Shown here one piece after another: positions 1-9,951 of a stretch of 57,120 nt of DNA (position 1 is the stretch's first letter; every line of letters starts with the position of its first letter). The notes beneath the pieces were generated by a model that saw only the letters and a list, made by a program, of their open reading frames with translations, searched no databases and was not told the DNA's origin. Origin of the DNA: Rhodospirillaceae bacterium (lineage in GTDB: Bacteria; Pseudomonadota; Alphaproteobacteria; SMXQ01); the NCBI GenBank assembly GCA_947474495.1, contig CANJIM010000007.1:1-57120 (forward strand), read 5' to 3'. The position numbers were made by a program, and so were the translations under genes.

Positions 1-201
1 CTTTTGAGCTATCACGACATGGTAAACGGCGGCCCCGAGGCGCCGCTTTTGCCCCATCCGCGCCTGGCCGAGCGGGCTTTCGTGCTGCGTCCGCTGGCGG
101 AACTGGCGCCCGATTGGCGCCACCCGGCGACCGGCCGGCCGATCGGCGACCTGCTGGCCGGCCTCGATCCGGCCCAGGAAACCCGCCCGCTGACGGCGTG
201 A
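1..201 (+). CDS. folK: 2-amino-4-hydroxy-6-hydroxymethyldihydropteridine pyrophosphokinase, C-terminal part (partial)
   Basis: The open frame enters from the left edge and ends with TGA at 199-201, so only about 66 C-terminal residues are seen. The segment PHPRLAERAFVLRPLAEL followed by DWRHP is the conserved C-terminal signature of HPPK, which pyrophosphorylates hydroxymethyldihydropterin in folate synthesis. The catalytic N-terminal part lies outside the window. It sits directly upstream of rpoZ on the same strand, an arrangement seen in rhizobia. Confidence 0.85.
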   Translation, partial: LLSYHDMVNGGPEAPLLPHPRLAERAFVLRPLAELAPDWRHPATGRPIGDLLAGLDPAQETRPLTA

Positions 202-250
202 CAGCCCGGTCACAGGGTGATGCAAGACCGCCGCAAAGGCGCGGTTTACC

Positions 251-279
251 TTGCCTTCTGGGGGCGCGGCACCTATATA
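251..279 (+). promoter_or_regulatory. sigma-70-type promoter for rpoZ
   Basis: TTGCCT at 251-256 and TATATA at 274-279 are separated by exactly 17 bases and lie about 40 bases before the rpoZ start, in the only gap between folK and rpoZ. Inferred from hexamer match and spacing only. Confidence 0.5.
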
Positions 280-317
280 TCCGTTAATTCTTCCAAAGGT
301 TTGGAGACCGTCTCTCA

Positions 318-797
318 ATGGCCCGCATCACTGTCGAGGACTGCGTCCTCAAGGTTCCCAATCGCTTCGAACTGGTCCTGTTGGCCGCCCAGCGCGCCCG
401 CGAGATTTCCGCCGGTTCGCCGCTGACGCTCGACCGCGACAACGACAAGAATCCCGTCGTGTCGCTGCGCGAGATCGCCGAGGACGGCGTGCAGGTCGAC
501 GTGCTCAACGCCAACCTGATTCAAAATCTGCAGAAGCACGTCGAGAAGGACGAGCCGGAAGAGGACAACCTCGATCTGCTCGCCGCCGGCGATGACCTGA
601 TCGGCGTCGAATCGCCGAGCCGCCGCAGCCTCGTCGAAGAAGAGATCGCCGACGAAGTGCTCGCGGTCGGCAACGATGCCCTCGGCGTCGATGCCGACGA
701 AGACGTTGCCGAAGAAGCGGCCGAAGCCGAGGCGGACGCCGACGGCGAACTGGTCGAAGACAATACCGCGGCGGAGAGCGCCGACGAAGAGGAGTGA
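318..797 (+). CDS. rpoZ: DNA-directed RNA polymerase subunit omega
   Basis: The first 70 residues ([20 protein letters not shown], then AAQRAREI and the [11 protein letters not shown] segment) match omega, which helps fold and assemble the beta' subunit of RNA polymerase. At 159 residues it is longer than the roughly 90 residues of E. coli omega. The excess is a very acidic C-terminal tail (residues about 75-159) of Glu, Asp and Ala. It lies just upstream of rsh; omega is known elsewhere to mediate ppGpp sensitivity of polymerase, so the pairing makes sense. The ATG at 318 begins the conserved N-terminus. Confidence 0.95.
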   Translation: MARITVEDCVLKVPNRFELVLLAAQRAREISAGSPLTLDRDNDKNPVVSLREIAEDGVQVDVLNANLIQNLQKHVEKDEPEEDNLDLLAAGDDLIGVESPSRRSLVEEEIADEVLAVGNDALGVDADEDVAEEAAEAEADADGELVEDNTAAESADEEE

Positions 798-916
798 ATG
801 ACGGGCAGCGCGGGCTTCCTTTTCGCGAACCGCGCTGCCGTCCTTCGGCTGCTTCTCTCTGATCGCCAAAACGTAACTTCCGTCGCCAGTCCGCGCTGCC
901 CGGCAGCGCCAGTCCC

Positions 917-3097
917 ATGATCCGCCAATTCGAACTCGTCGAGCGCGTGCGGGCCTACGATCCGGCCGCCGACGAGGACGCGCTCAACAAGGCTTACGTC
1001 TTCTCGATGAAGGCGCATGGCTCGCAGACGCGCGCATCGGGCGATCCGTACTTCTCCCATCCCCTCGAAGTCGCCGGCATTCTCACCGGTATGAAGCTCG
1101 ATTCGGCGACCATCATCACCGCGTTGCTGCACGACACGGTCGAAGACACGTTGGCGACAAACGAGGAGATCGAGCGTGTCTTCGGCAAGGAGATCGCCAA
1201 GCTGGTCGACGGCGTGACCAAGCTGTCGCGCATCGAGCTGCAGTCCGACCAGACCAAGCAGGCGGAAAACTTCCGCAAATTCCTGCTCGCCATGTCGGAA
1301 GACATCCGCGTGCTCTTGGTCAAGCTGGCCGACCGGCTGCACAACATGCGCACGCTGCATTACATCAAGAATCCCGACAAGCGCCGTTCGATCGCCCGCG
1401 AGACGATGGAGATTTACGCGCCGCTCGCCGAGCGCATCGGCATGCGCGAGTTCAAGGACGAGCTGGAAGACCTCGCCTTCAAAGAACTGCAACCGGAAGC
1501 GCGCGCTTCGATCATGGCGCGCCTCGGCTATTTGCGCGACCAGGGCGGCGCGATGGTCGATCAGATCGTTGGTGAACTGAAGGCGACGATCGAGAAGGGG
1601 GGCGTCAAAGCCGAAGTCGAGGGGCGCGAGAAATCGCCCTATTCGATCTGGGAGAAGATGCAGCGCAAGAACGTCACCTTTGAGCAGCTCTCCGACATCA
1701 TGGCTTTCCGCGTCGTCGTCGACGATGTCGGCGCCTGCTATGCCGCGCTTGGCATGCTGCACGGCAAATATCCCGTCGTGCCGGGCCGCTTCAAGGATTA
1801 CCTCTCGACGCCCAAGCCGAACGGCTATCGCTCGCTGCACACAGGCGTCATCGGTCCGCTGCGCCAGCGCATCGAGATTCAGATCCGCACCCGCGAGATG
1901 CATGATATCGCCGAGCGCGGCGTCGCCGCCCACTGGCAATATAAGCAGGGCGAAGGCGAGGGCACGGAGGGCAAGAAATACCGTTGGCTGCGCGAGCTGC
2001 TCGATATTCTCGATCAGGCGTCGAACCCGGAAGAATTCCTCGAGCACACCAAGCTCGAGATGTACCAGGATCAGGTGTTCTGCTTCACGCCGAAGGGCGA
2101 CCTCATCGCCTTGCCGCGCGGCGCCACGCCGGTCGACTTCGCTTATGCCGTGCACTCGCAAGTCGGCGATCACACTGTGGGCGCCAAGGTCAATGGCCGC
2201 ATCGTGCCGCTCAAGACCGAGCTCGCCAACGGCGATCAGGTCGAGATCATCACGTCGCGCGCCCAGTCACCGTCGCCGACCTGGGAGAGCTTCGTCGTCA
2301 CCGGCAAGGCGCGCTCCCATGTGCGCCGCTTCGTGCGCAACCGCGAGCGCCAGGAATATGTCTATCTCGGCCGCGCGATTCTCGAGAAGGCCTTCGACCA
2401 GGAAGGCTACGAATATTCCGACAAGGCCCTGAAGGGTGTGTTGAAAATCTTCAAAGTCGACGCGCCGGAAGATCTCATCGCCGCCGTCGGTGCCGGCAAT
2501 CACAGTGGCCGCGACGTGGTGCGCGCCGTGTTCCCTGGCATCAAGGACAAGGGCAAGGCGGTGCTGCCGCCGACCGGCGACAATGTCGTGCCGCTGGCGC
2601 CGCGCCGCGGCAAGAAGATCGGCAAGGATGGCAAGACCAAGGGCTACGCCGTGCCGCTCGAGGGTCTCATTCCCGGCATGGCGGTCCATTACGCCGGCTG
2701 CTGCCATCCGCTACCTGGCGATCGCGTCGTCGGCATCGTGACACAGGGCAAGGGCGTGACGATCCACACCATTGATTGCCCGACGTTGGAAAGCTTCGCC
2801 GAAATGCCGGAACGTTGGCTCGACGTGGCGTGGAATCCGGCGGAGATCGGCAACGAGCATCATGTCGGCCGCATCAAGCTCGTCGTCATCAACGAGCCGG
2901 GCGCGCTCTCCAGCTTGTCCACGGTGATCGCCAAGAATCTAGGCAACATCCTGAACCTGAAGATCACGCATCGTTCGACAGACTTCTTCGAGATGATCAT
3001 CGATGTCGAGGTCGACGATCTGAAGCATCTCACCAACATCATCGCGGCGTTGCGCGCGACCCCGGCCATCAATTCGGTCGAGCGAGCGCGCGGTTGA
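917..3097 (+). CDS. rsh: Bifunctional (p)ppGpp synthetase/hydrolase (RelA/SpoT homologue, Rsh)
   Basis: This 726-residue protein has the full long-RSH layout. An N-terminal HD hydrolase domain carries His72-Asp73 and Glu76-Asp77 in the HDxxED motif. A synthetase domain follows at about residues 230-350 with the [10 protein letters not shown] segment. A TGS domain starts near residue 385 ([14 protein letters not shown]), and a C-terminal ACT domain occupies about 650-726. HDxxED indicates an active hydrolase, so it should both make and degrade the alarmone, as the single Rsh of alphaproteobacteria does. It starts 119 bases after rpoZ and is followed two bases later by pdxJ, suggesting cotranscription. 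Confidence 0.97.
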   Translation: MIRQFELVERVRAYDPAADEDALNKAYVFSMKAHGSQTRASGDPYFSHPLEVAGILTGMKLDSATIITALLHDTVEDTLATNEEIERVFGKEIAKLVDGVTKLSRIELQSDQTKQAENFRKFLLAMSEDIRVLLVKLADRLHNMRTLHYIKNPDKRRSIARETMEIYAPLAERIGMREFKDELEDLAFKELQPEARASIMARLGYLRDQGGAMVDQIVGELKATIEKGGVKAEVEGREKSPYSIWEKMQRKNVTFEQLSDIMAFRVVVDDVGACYAALGMLHGKYPVVPGRFKDYLSTPKPNGYRSLHTGVIGPLRQRIEIQIRTREMHDIAERGVAAHWQYKQGEGEGTEGKKYRWLRELLDILDQASNPEEFLEHTKLEMYQDQVFCFTPKGDLIALPRGATPVDFAYAVHSQVGDHTVGAKVNGRIVPLKTELANGDQVEIITSRAQSPSPTWESFVVTGKARSHVRRFVRNRERQEYVYLGRAILEKAFDQEGYEYSDKALKGVLKIFKVDAPEDLIAAVGAGNHSGRDVVRAVFPGIKDKGKAVLPPTGDNVVPLAPRRGKKIGKDGKTKGYAVPLEGLIPGMAVHYAGCCHPLPGDRVVGIVTQGKGVTIHTIDCPTLESFAEMPERWLDVAWNPAEIGNEHHVGRIKLVVINEPGALSSLSTVIAKNLGNILNLKITHRSTDFFEMIIDVEVDDLKHLTNIIAALRATPAINSVERARG

Positions 3098-3099
3098 CG

Positions 3100-3867
3100 A
3101 TGAGCAAGCTCCGCCTCGGCGTCAATATCGACCACGTCGCGACCATCCGCAACGCGCGCGGCGGACTGCACCCGGATCCGGTGCGCGCCGCCCATATCGC
3201 TGCCGCCGCCGGCGCCGATGGCATCACGGCGCATTTGCGCGAGGATCGCCGCCATATTTCCGACGCCGACATCGTCGCCCTGGTGCGCGATATCGACCTG
3301 CCGCTGAATCTGGAAATGGCGGCGACCGACGAGATGGTGTCGATCGCGCTGCGTCATAAGCCGCATGCCGCCTGCATCGTGCCCGAGAAGCGTGAGGAGC
3401 GCACGACCGAGGGCGGCCTCGATGTGCGGCAGGAGCGCTTGGCCCGTTACGTCGGCGAATTGAACAAGGCCGGCATCCGCGTGTCGCTGTTCATCGAGCC
3501 CGATCCCTATGCGCTCGACGCCGCCAAGGCGCTCGGCGCGCCGGTCGTCGAACTGCACACCGGCGCCTATTGCGAAGCCTTCACGGATGATCCGGCGGGC
3601 GCCGGCATGCGCCGCGAATTGACGCGACTGCAAACGGCAGCGGCTCATGCGGCGCGCATCGGTCTTGAATGCCACGCCGGCCATGGCTTGGCCTTCGATA
3701 GCGTCGGGCCTGTCGCCGCCATCCCGACGATCGCCGAATTGAACATCGGGCATTTCCTGGTCGGCGAGGCGATCTTCATTGGCTTGGAAGCGGCCATTGC
3801 GAAGATGCGCGGTTTGATGGACGCCGCGCGTGTCCCGCAGCCCGAAACCATGGCGGGGCAGGCATGA
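3100..3867 (+). CDS. pdxJ: Pyridoxine 5'-phosphate synthase
   Basis: PdxJ condenses 1-deoxyxylulose 5-phosphate with 3-amino-2-oxopropyl phosphate to give pyridoxine 5'-phosphate. The 255-residue TIM-barrel protein opens with [19 protein letters not shown], a family signature. It also has the [14 protein letters not shown] and ECHAGHGL segments and the [10 protein letters not shown]-terminus. The ATG at 3100 was chosen because it begins this conserved N-terminus and lies two bases after the rsh stop; the frame is open further upstream inside rsh. Its end overlaps acpS by four bases (ATGA), indicating translational coupling. Confidence 0.97.
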   Translation: MSKLRLGVNIDHVATIRNARGGLHPDPVRAAHIAAAAGADGITAHLREDRRHISDADIVALVRDIDLPLNLEMAATDEMVSIALRHKPHAACIVPEKREERTTEGGLDVRQERLARYVGELNKAGIRVSLFIEPDPYALDAAKALGAPVVELHTGAYCEAFTDDPAGAGMRRELTRLQTAAAHAARIGLECHAGHGLAFDSVGPVAAIPTIAELNIGHFLVGEAIFIGLEAAIAKMRGLMDAARVPQPETMAGQA

Positions 3868-4280
3868 TCCTGGGCATGGGCAGCGACCTGATCGACATCC
3901 GCCGCATCGAGAAGACGCTCGAACGCTACGGCGAACGCTTTCTCGACCGTATCTTCACCGAGCTCGAACGCAAGAAATCCGACGACCGTCTGCAACGCGC
4001 GGCGAGCTACGCCAAGCGCTATGCCGCCAAGGAAGCCTGCTCGAAGGCGCTCGGCACCGGCTTTCGCAAGGGTGTGTTTTGGCGCGACATGGGCGTGGTG
4101 AACCTACCGTCCGGCAAACCCACCTTAAAGCTGACGGGCGGGGCTGCCAGCCGACTGGTCGAATTGACGCCCCCCGGCATGGTCGCCGAGATCGAATTGA
4201 GCATGACCGACGAGCCGCCGATGGCTCAAGCCATCGTGATTATCAGTGCGCGCCCGCAATCGGGCGAGGGGGCACAGTGA
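3864..4280 (+). CDS. acpS: Holo-[acyl-carrier-protein] synthase
   Basis: AcpS transfers the 4'-phosphopantetheine arm from CoA to acyl carrier protein, starting fatty-acid synthesis. The 138-residue protein shows the [12 protein letters not shown] motif with metal-binding Asp8 and the [14 protein letters not shown] motif with Glu57, plus a typical C-terminal beta strand. The start overlaps the pdxJ stop in ATGA. The position between pdxJ and lepB matches the Bradyrhizobium-type order, where acpS-lepB-rnc-era-recO form one unit. Confidence 0.96.
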   Translation: MILGMGSDLIDIRRIEKTLERYGERFLDRIFTELERKKSDDRLQRAASYAKRYAAKEACSKALGTGFRKGVFWRDMGVVNLPSGKPTLKLTGGAASRLVELTPPGMVAEIELSMTDEPPMAQAIVIISARPQSGEGAQ

Positions 4281-4436
4281 GTGGGCCGGTACAGCTTGAC
4301 AGGCCAGGGCTCGGCTGGCTTGATCACCCGACTTTCGGCCAAGTTCAGGCCTTTCTGGGGTGCGCACCGTGACCGCGCGCGCTTGCATCCCTAACGTGCG
4401 GTGGTTGTTTTGCACGAGTCCAATCGGCTCTCATCG

Positions 4437-5177
4437 ATGAAAAAAACGCAGTCCGGCGGCTGGGGCGAGACGATCCGCACCGTAGCCTATGCCATCGTCA
4501 TCGCCATGACGATCCGCACAGTGGCCTATGAGCCGTTCAACATTCCATCGGCGTCGATGGTGCCGACGTTGCTGATCGGCGACTATCTCTTCGTCTCGAA
4601 ATATTCATACGGCTATAGCCACTTCTCCTTGCCGCTGGCGCCCGACATTTTTTCGGGCCGCATCCTCTTCAAAGAGCCGAAGCGAGGCGACGTCGCCGTC
4701 TTCAAGCTGCCGCGCGACAACAAGACGGACTATATCAAGCGCATCATCGGCCTGCCCGGCGACCGCATCCAGGTGACCGAGGGCATTCTGCATGTCAACG
4801 GCGTGGCGGTGAAGCGCGAGCGCGTCGGCAATTACACCGAGACGGACGCGAACGGCAATGTCGCTTTCCGCACCCTGTTCAACGAGACGCTGCCGGAAGG
4901 GCGCGTGCATCCGATCCTGGAGATCACCGACGCCGGCATCTTCGACAACACCGGCGAATATCTCGTGCCCGCCGGTCATTACTTCATGATGGGCGACAAT
5001 CGCGACAACTCGATGGATAGCCGCGCGCGCTTCGAAGTCGGTTTCGTACCGGCGGAAAATTTGGTTGGCCGCGCTGAATTCCTGTTCTTCTCGTCGAACG
5101 GTTCAGCGTCCCTGTGGGAGTTCTGGAAATGGCCGTCGGCCATCCGTTTCTCCCGCCTGTTCCAAGCCATTCGCTAG
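4437..5177 (+). CDS. lepB: Signal peptidase I
   Basis: This inner-membrane peptidase removes signal peptides from exported proteins. One N-terminal membrane segment (about residues 15-31) is followed by the catalytic serine (Ser40 in PSASM) and the general-base lysine (Lys101 in YIKRIIGLPGDR). The C-terminal box GDNRDNSMDSR is intact. The length of 246 residues is normal. The ATG at 4437 was preferred over an in-frame GTG at 4401, which would add 12 hydrophilic residues before the membrane anchor. It is followed closely by rnc. Confidence 0.95.
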   Translation: MKKTQSGGWGETIRTVAYAIVIAMTIRTVAYEPFNIPSASMVPTLLIGDYLFVSKYSYGYSHFSLPLAPDIFSGRILFKEPKRGDVAVFKLPRDNKTDYIKRIIGLPGDRIQVTEGILHVNGVAVKRERVGNYTETDANGNVAFRTLFNETLPEGRVHPILEITDAGIFDNTGEYLVPAGHYFMMGDNRDNSMDSRARFEVGFVPAENLVGRAEFLFFSSNGSASLWEFWKWPSAIRFSRLFQAIR

Positions 5178-5179
5178 CG

Positions 5180-5959
5180 GTGGCGGACGCTCTCTCCTCA
5201 AAGCCCCCCGCACAGAAAGCCGGGCGTGTGTCCGCCGGCAAGGCCGCCAAGGGTAAAAACCCGGCCGCGAATTACGCCGAACTCGGCGAGTTGCTTGGCC
5301 ACCACTTTGCCAAACCGTCGCTGCTCACCGAGTCGTTGACGCATCGCAGCGCCGTCGTTGCAAACGGTCCGTACAAGTACGGCTATGAGCGCCTGGAGTT
5401 TCTCGGCGATCGCGTGCTCGGATTGGTGATCGCCGATCTGCTCTTGGAGCGCTTTCCAAATGAGTCTGAAGGCGCACTGGCGCGCCGCTTTAATGCCTTG
5501 GTGCAGGGCGAGACCCTGGCCGATGTCGCCGCCGAGATCGATCTTGGCGCCTATCTCATCATGGCGGCTGGCGAGGATCAGGCAGGCGGCAGGGACAATA
5601 AGAGCATCCTGTCCGATGTTTGCGAGGCGGTGATCGCCGCGCTATTTCTCGACGGTGGCCTAGAGGTGGCGGCACAATTCATCCGCCGCTATTGGTCGCC
5701 GATGCTGATTCAGGCCAAACGCCCGAAACGCGACGGCAAGACCCGCCTGCAAGAATGGGCGCAAAGCCGTGGCTTGCCGCTGCCCGATTATAAGATGCTG
5801 TCGCGCGAAGGCCCGCCGCACAACCCGATCTTCGTCGTGCGCGTCGTCGTCGACGGCGCCGGCGAGGCGGACGGGCAGGGCAGCTCGAAGCGCATGGCCG
5901 AACAAGCGGCAGCTGAAGCGCTACTGCTTAATCTCGATCCGACTGGAGCTGCGACTTAA
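5180..5959 (+). CDS. rnc: Ribonuclease III
   Basis: RNase III cuts double-stranded RNA, including rRNA precursors. The catalytic domain shows the family signature RLEFLGDRVLGL and a second acidic motif at SDVCEAVIAALFLD. A double-stranded-RNA-binding domain follows (KTRLQEWAQSRGLPLPDY to the C-terminus). The start is uncertain: GTG at 5180, just after the lepB stop, is used here, but an in-frame ATG at 5129 inside lepB would add 17 residues. In either case a basic, Ala/Lys-rich N-terminal extension of 30 or more residues precedes the conserved domain. The stop TAA overlaps the era ATG by one base. Confidence 0.94.
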   Translation: MADALSSKPPAQKAGRVSAGKAAKGKNPAANYAELGELLGHHFAKPSLLTESLTHRSAVVANGPYKYGYERLEFLGDRVLGLVIADLLLERFPNESEGALARRFNALVQGETLADVAAEIDLGAYLIMAAGEDQAGGRDNKSILSDVCEAVIAALFLDGGLEVAAQFIRRYWSPMLIQAKRPKRDGKTRLQEWAQSRGLPLPDYKMLSREGPPHNPIFVVRVVVDGAGEADGQGSSKRMAEQAAAEALLLNLDPTGAAT

Positions 5960-6882
5960 TGGCTGAGAATACCAATACGCGTTGCGGCTTCGTTGCCCTG
6001 GTCGGCGCGCCCAACGCCGGCAAGTCGACCCTGATGAACCGCATGGTCGGCGCTAAGCTGTCGATCGTCACGCCTAAGGTGCAGACGACCCGCTCGCGCA
6101 TCACCGGCATCGCGATCGAGGGCGACGCGCAGATCATCTTTGTCGACACGCCGGGCATCTTCGAGCCGAAGCGCCGCTTGGACCGCGCCATGGTCACGGC
6201 CGCCTGGGCCGGCGTCGCCGATGCCGATGAAGTCGTGGTGCTGGTCGATGCCGGCCGCGCCTTGAAGGCGTCCAGCCATCTCGATCCCGATACGGCGCGC
6301 ATCGTCGAGGGTCTGAAGAAAGCCAATCGTTCAGCGATTCTGGCGCTCAACAAGCTCGACACCGTCGAACGCGGCGATCTCCTGACCCTGACCGACGCGC
6401 TAAACAAGATTTATGGCTTCAGCGAGACCTACATGCTGTCGGCACTCAACGGCGACGGCATTCCCGATTTGCGCGCGCGTTTGGCCAAGGCTTTGCCGCC
6501 AGGGCCTTGGCTGTATCCCGAGGATCAGCTGTCCGATGTGCCGCTGCGTCTGCTCGCCTCGGAGATCACGCGCGAACAAGCCTTCCTGCAATTGCACCAG
6601 GAACTGCCCTACGCCCTGACCGTCGAGACCGAGAAGTGGGAAGAGCGCGACGACGGCTCGGTGCGCATCGATCAGGTCGTCATCATCGGCCGCGAGAACC
6701 ACAAGGCCATGGTGCTCGGCAAGGGCGGTGTGCGTCTGAAGGCGATCGGCACGGCGGCGCGCAAGTCGCTCGGCATCCAGCTTGGCCGCACCGTGCATCT
6801 GTTCCTGCATGTCAAAGTGCGCGAAAATTGGCAGGACAAGCCCGAGCATTACAGCGCCATCGGGCTGGACTTTGAAGAATAA
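5959..6882 (+). CDS. era: GTPase Era
   Basis: Era is an essential GTPase that binds the 3' end of 16S rRNA and assists 30S subunit maturation. The P-loop is GAPNAGKST (residues 16-24), followed by a DTPGIF G3 motif and an LNKLD G4 motif. The C-terminal KH RNA-binding domain includes HKAMVLGKGGVRLKAIG. The 307-residue length is standard. It is translationally coupled to rnc (TAATG), linking two rRNA-processing functions. Confidence 0.97.
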   Translation: MAENTNTRCGFVALVGAPNAGKSTLMNRMVGAKLSIVTPKVQTTRSRITGIAIEGDAQIIFVDTPGIFEPKRRLDRAMVTAAWAGVADADEVVVLVDAGRALKASSHLDPDTARIVEGLKKANRSAILALNKLDTVERGDLLTLTDALNKIYGFSETYMLSALNGDGIPDLRARLAKALPPGPWLYPEDQLSDVPLRLLASEITREQAFLQLHQELPYALTVETEKWEERDDGSVRIDQVVIIGRENHKAMVLGKGGVRLKAIGTAARKSLGIQLGRTVHLFLHVKVRENWQDKPEHYSAIGLDFEE

Positions 6883-6928
6883 GCGTTTCGAAGAATAGGC
6901 TTTCGGCCTTATGGATTGGCCAACCTAA

Positions 6929-7669
6929 ATGGATTGGACGGACGACGGCATCGTCATCGCGGCGCGCAAGCACGGCGAAAGCGCCGTGATCCTGAGCCTG
7001 CTGACGCGCGAGCATGGTCGCCATGCCGGCCTGGTGCGTGGCGGGGCGTCGTCCCGGGTGCGCGGCGTCTATCAAACCGGCAATCTGTTGCGCGCCAGCT
7101 GGCGCGGCCGCCTCACTGAGCATCTCGGCAGCTTTTCCTGCGAGATGCTGCGCGGCTATGCCGGGCCTTTGCTTGACGATCAGCAGCGGCTGGGCGCGCT
7201 CGGCGCCTTTTGCGCCTTGCTGGAGCGGGCGCTGCCTGAGCGAGAGCCGCATCCAGCCCTGTTCGACGATAGTTTGCATTTGCTCGATCTATTGAGCGTG
7301 CCGGCGGCGGGAGCCGGCGCCGATCAATGGGCGCCGGCCTATGTGCGCTGGGAAATGGCGCTGCTCAGCGACATGGGCTACGGGCTCGATCTGACGTCCT
7401 GCGCCGTGACCGGTGAAACCGAGGGGCTCGCGTTCGTGTCGCCCAACACCGGCCGCGCCGTCACCGCCCAGGCGGCCGAACCCTGGCGCGACAAGCTGCT
7501 GCGCCTGCCGGCGTTTCTCCAGGACAACGGCGATGCCTACGGCGCCGATCTGGCAGCCGTGCGGGATGGCTTGGCGCTGACCGGCTGGTTCCTCGAGCGG
7601 CATGTCTTCGCCCCACAGAACCTCAATCTTCCGGCAGCCCGGACGCGATTTGTTGAAGCTTTCCGCTGA
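6929..7669 (+). CDS. recO: DNA repair protein RecO
   Basis: RecO helps RecR load RecA on gapped DNA. The 246-residue protein has the N-terminal OB-fold start WTDDGIVIAARKHGESAVILSLL in several conserved blocks, the GRHAGLVRGG segment and an alpha-helical C-terminal domain with LTGWFLERHVF. It follows era by 46 bases, matching the rnc-era-recO order common in alphaproteobacteria. Confidence 0.94.
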   Translation: MDWTDDGIVIAARKHGESAVILSLLTREHGRHAGLVRGGASSRVRGVYQTGNLLRASWRGRLTEHLGSFSCEMLRGYAGPLLDDQQRLGALGAFCALLERALPEREPHPALFDDSLHLLDLLSVPAAGAGADQWAPAYVRWEMALLSDMGYGLDLTSCAVTGETEGLAFVSPNTGRAVTAQAAEPWRDKLLRLPAFLQDNGDAYGADLAAVRDGLALTGWFLERHVFAPQNLNLPAARTRFVEAFR

Positions 7670-7681
7670 GATTTTACTATA
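7653..7681 (+). promoter_or_regulatory. possible promoter for parC
   Basis: TTGAAG (7653-7658), inside the end of recO, is followed after 17 bases by ACTATA (7676-7681) in a short TA-rich stretch ahead of parC. Inferred from hexamers only; TATATA a few bases further is an alternative -10. Confidence 0.35.
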
Positions 7682-7718
7682 TATAGCGTCCTTCCCGTCA
7701 TTTTCGTGATTCGTCGCC

Positions 7719-9950
7719 ATGGCCAAAACGCCCGCCGCTGCCGTCCCGCAAAAGATCAATGACACGCCGCTCGCCGGGGCTCTCGGCGACCGCTACTTGG
7801 CCTATGCGCTGTCGACCATCATGTCGCGCTCGCTGCCCGATGTGCGCGACGGCCTCAAGCCGGTGCATCGCCGGCTGCTCTACGCCATGCGCCTGCTCAA
7901 TCTCGATCCGACCACCGGCTTCAAGAAATGCGCCCGCGTCGTCGGCGACGTGATCGGTAAGTACCATCCGCACGGCGATGTCGCGGTTTACGACGCCATG
8001 GTCCGTCTGGCGCAGGACTTCGCCGTGCGCTACCCGCTGGTCGACGGCCAAGGCAACTTCGGCAATATCGACGGCGATAACGCGGCGGCTATGCGTTACA
8101 CAGAAGCGCGTTTGACGGCGGTTGCTGCCTCGCTGCTGGAAGGCCTGGATGAAGATTCGGTCGATTTCCGCCCGACTTACGACGGTGAAGACCAGGAGCC
8201 GCTGGTGCTACCGGCGGCCTTCCCAAACCTGCTGGCGAACGGCGCCAATGGCATTGCCGTCGGCATGGCGACCAGTATCCCGCCGCATAATGTCGGCGAG
8301 ATCTGCGATGCCCTGCAGCATCTGATCAAGACGCCCAACGCCACGATCGCCAAGCTGGTCGACCTCATGCCGGGGCCGGACTTCCCGACCGGCGGCGAAT
8401 TGGCCGAATCGCGCGAAGCCATCGTCGAGGCCTACAAGACGGGGCGCGGTTCATTCCGCCTGCGCGCCAAATGGGAAGTCGAGAAGCTGCCCCGCGGCCT
8501 CTATCAGATCATCGTCACGGAAATTCCCTTCCAGGTGCAGAAGTCGCGCCTGATCGAAAAGATCGCCGTGCTGCTGGAAACCAAGAAGCTGCCGCTGCTC
8601 GCCGACATCCGCGACGAATCCGACGACAAGGTGCGCGTCGTGCTCGAGCCCAAGACCGGCGCGGTCGAGGCGGAGATGCTGATGGAAAGCCTGTTCCGCC
8701 AGACCGACTTGGAAGCCCGCATCGGCTTCAACATGAACCTGCTCGACGCCAGCCAGACGCCGCGCGTCATGGATCTGCGCGAGGTGCTGCAAGCCTTCCT
8801 CGATCACCGCCATGTCGTGCTGGTCCGCCGCAGCAATTTCCGCCTCAGCAAGATCGATCTTCGGCTCGAAGTGCTGGAGGCCTATCTCGCGGCGTACCTC
8901 AACCTCGATCTCGTGATCAAGATTATCCGTAGCGAGGACGAGCCCAAGCCCGTGCTGATGAAGGCCATCAAGATCAACGAGACCCAGGCGGAATCGATCC
9001 TCAACATGCGGCTGCGCTCGTTGCGCAAGCTGGAGGAGATGGAGATTCGCGGCGAGCACAAGGAGCTGACCGCCGAGCGCAAGGGCATCGCCGGCATGCT
9101 CAAGAGCGACGACCTGCGCTGGAAGGCGATCAGCGAGGAGATCGCCGAGATCAAGACGAAGTTCGGTCCCAAGACAGCGATCGGCAAGCGCCGCACGAAG
9201 ATCGGTGATGCGCCCTTGGCGGTGGTGATTCCCATCGATATCGCCATCGAGAAGGAAGACATCACCATCATCGTGTCGGAAAAGGGCTGGGTCCGTGCCT
9301 TCAAGGGGCATATGGAGGATACCTCCGACGTCAAATACAAGGATGGCGACCGCGAGAAATTCGTGCTGCGCGCCTCCACCACCGACAAGTTGGTGGTGTT
9401 CGGCACCAACGGTCGTTTCTACACGCTGGGTGGCGACAAGCTGCCGCCGGGGCGCGGCAACGGCGAGCCGATCCGCTTGATGGTCGATCTGTCGAACGAC
9501 CATGATATCGTCACCGCCTTCATTCATCAGCCGGGCCGCCGCTTGCTGGTCGCCTCGTCGGACGGGCGCGGCTTCGTCGTTGGCGAAGACGATGTGCTGG
9601 CGCAGACGCGCTCGGGCAAGCAGGTGCTCAATGTCGCCGGCGACGTCGAGGCGCGGGTTTGCGCCGTGGTCGATGGCGACTTCGTGGCGGTGATCGGCGA
9701 AAACCGCAAGCTGCTGCTGTTCCCGCTCGATCAGTTGCCGCAAATGACGCGCGGCCGCGGCCTGACCTTGCAGAAATACAAGGACGGCGGCCTGTCGGAC
9801 GTGAAGAGCTTCACGCGCAAGCAGGGATTGACCTGGAAGATCGGCGAACGGACCTACAGCGAAACGTCGCTAGCTGATTGGGTCGGCGAACGCGCCCAGG
9901 CCGGCCGCCTGCCGCCCAAGGGCTTCCCCAAGTCGAACCGGTTCGGTTGA
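7719..9950 (+). CDS. parC: DNA topoisomerase IV subunit A
   Basis: ParC is the DNA-breaking subunit of topoisomerase IV, which unlinks replicated chromosomes. The 743-residue protein has the GyrA/ParC core. The DNA-linking tyrosine is Tyr127 in [10 protein letters not shown], and the quinolone-resistance region ([20 protein letters not shown]) is present. The C-terminal beta-propeller lacks a GyrA box (QRRGG[RK]G), supporting ParC over GyrA. It converges with the next gene, leaving one base between stop codons. Confidence 0.95.
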   Translation: MAKTPAAAVPQKINDTPLAGALGDRYLAYALSTIMSRSLPDVRDGLKPVHRRLLYAMRLLNLDPTTGFKKCARVVGDVIGKYHPHGDVAVYDAMVRLAQDFAVRYPLVDGQGNFGNIDGDNAAAMRYTEARLTAVAASLLEGLDEDSVDFRPTYDGEDQEPLVLPAAFPNLLANGANGIAVGMATSIPPHNVGEICDALQHLIKTPNATIAKLVDLMPGPDFPTGGELAESREAIVEAYKTGRGSFRLRAKWEVEKLPRGLYQIIVTEIPFQVQKSRLIEKIAVLLETKKLPLLADIRDESDDKVRVVLEPKTGAVEAEMLMESLFRQTDLEARIGFNMNLLDASQTPRVMDLREVLQAFLDHRHVVLVRRSNFRLSKIDLRLEVLEAYLAAYLNLDLVIKIIRSEDEPKPVLMKAIKINETQAESILNMRLRSLRKLEEMEIRGEHKELTAERKGIAGMLKSDDLRWKAISEEIAEIKTKFGPKTAIGKRRTKIGDAPLAVVIPIDIAIEKEDITIIVSEKGWVRAFKGHMEDTSDVKYKDGDREKFVLRASTTDKLVVFGTNGRFYTLGGDKLPPGRGNGEPIRLMVDLSNDHDIVTAFIHQPGRRLLVASSDGRGFVVGEDDVLAQTRSGKQVLNVAGDVEARVCAVVDGDFVAVIGENRKLLLFPLDQLPQMTRGRGLTLQKYKDGGLSDVKSFTRKQGLTWKIGERTYSETSLADWVGERAQAGRLPPKGFPKSNRFG

Positions 9951-9951
9951 G

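Noticed and set aside
521-2173. A 550-codon open frame on the minus strand across rpoZ and rsh
   Set aside because: It spans two well-identified plus-strand genes and ends in Ser/Ala-rich low-complexity sequence, the usual shadow of GC-rich coding DNA.
4296-4324. TTGACA at 4296 as a lepB promoter
   Set aside because: The -35 match is perfect, but no acceptable -10 follows at 16-18 bases, and lepB may simply be cotranscribed with acpS.
8451-9743. A 430-codon minus-strand frame opposite parC
   Set aside because: Its composition is a shadow of parC and it has no ribosome site or recognisable domain.
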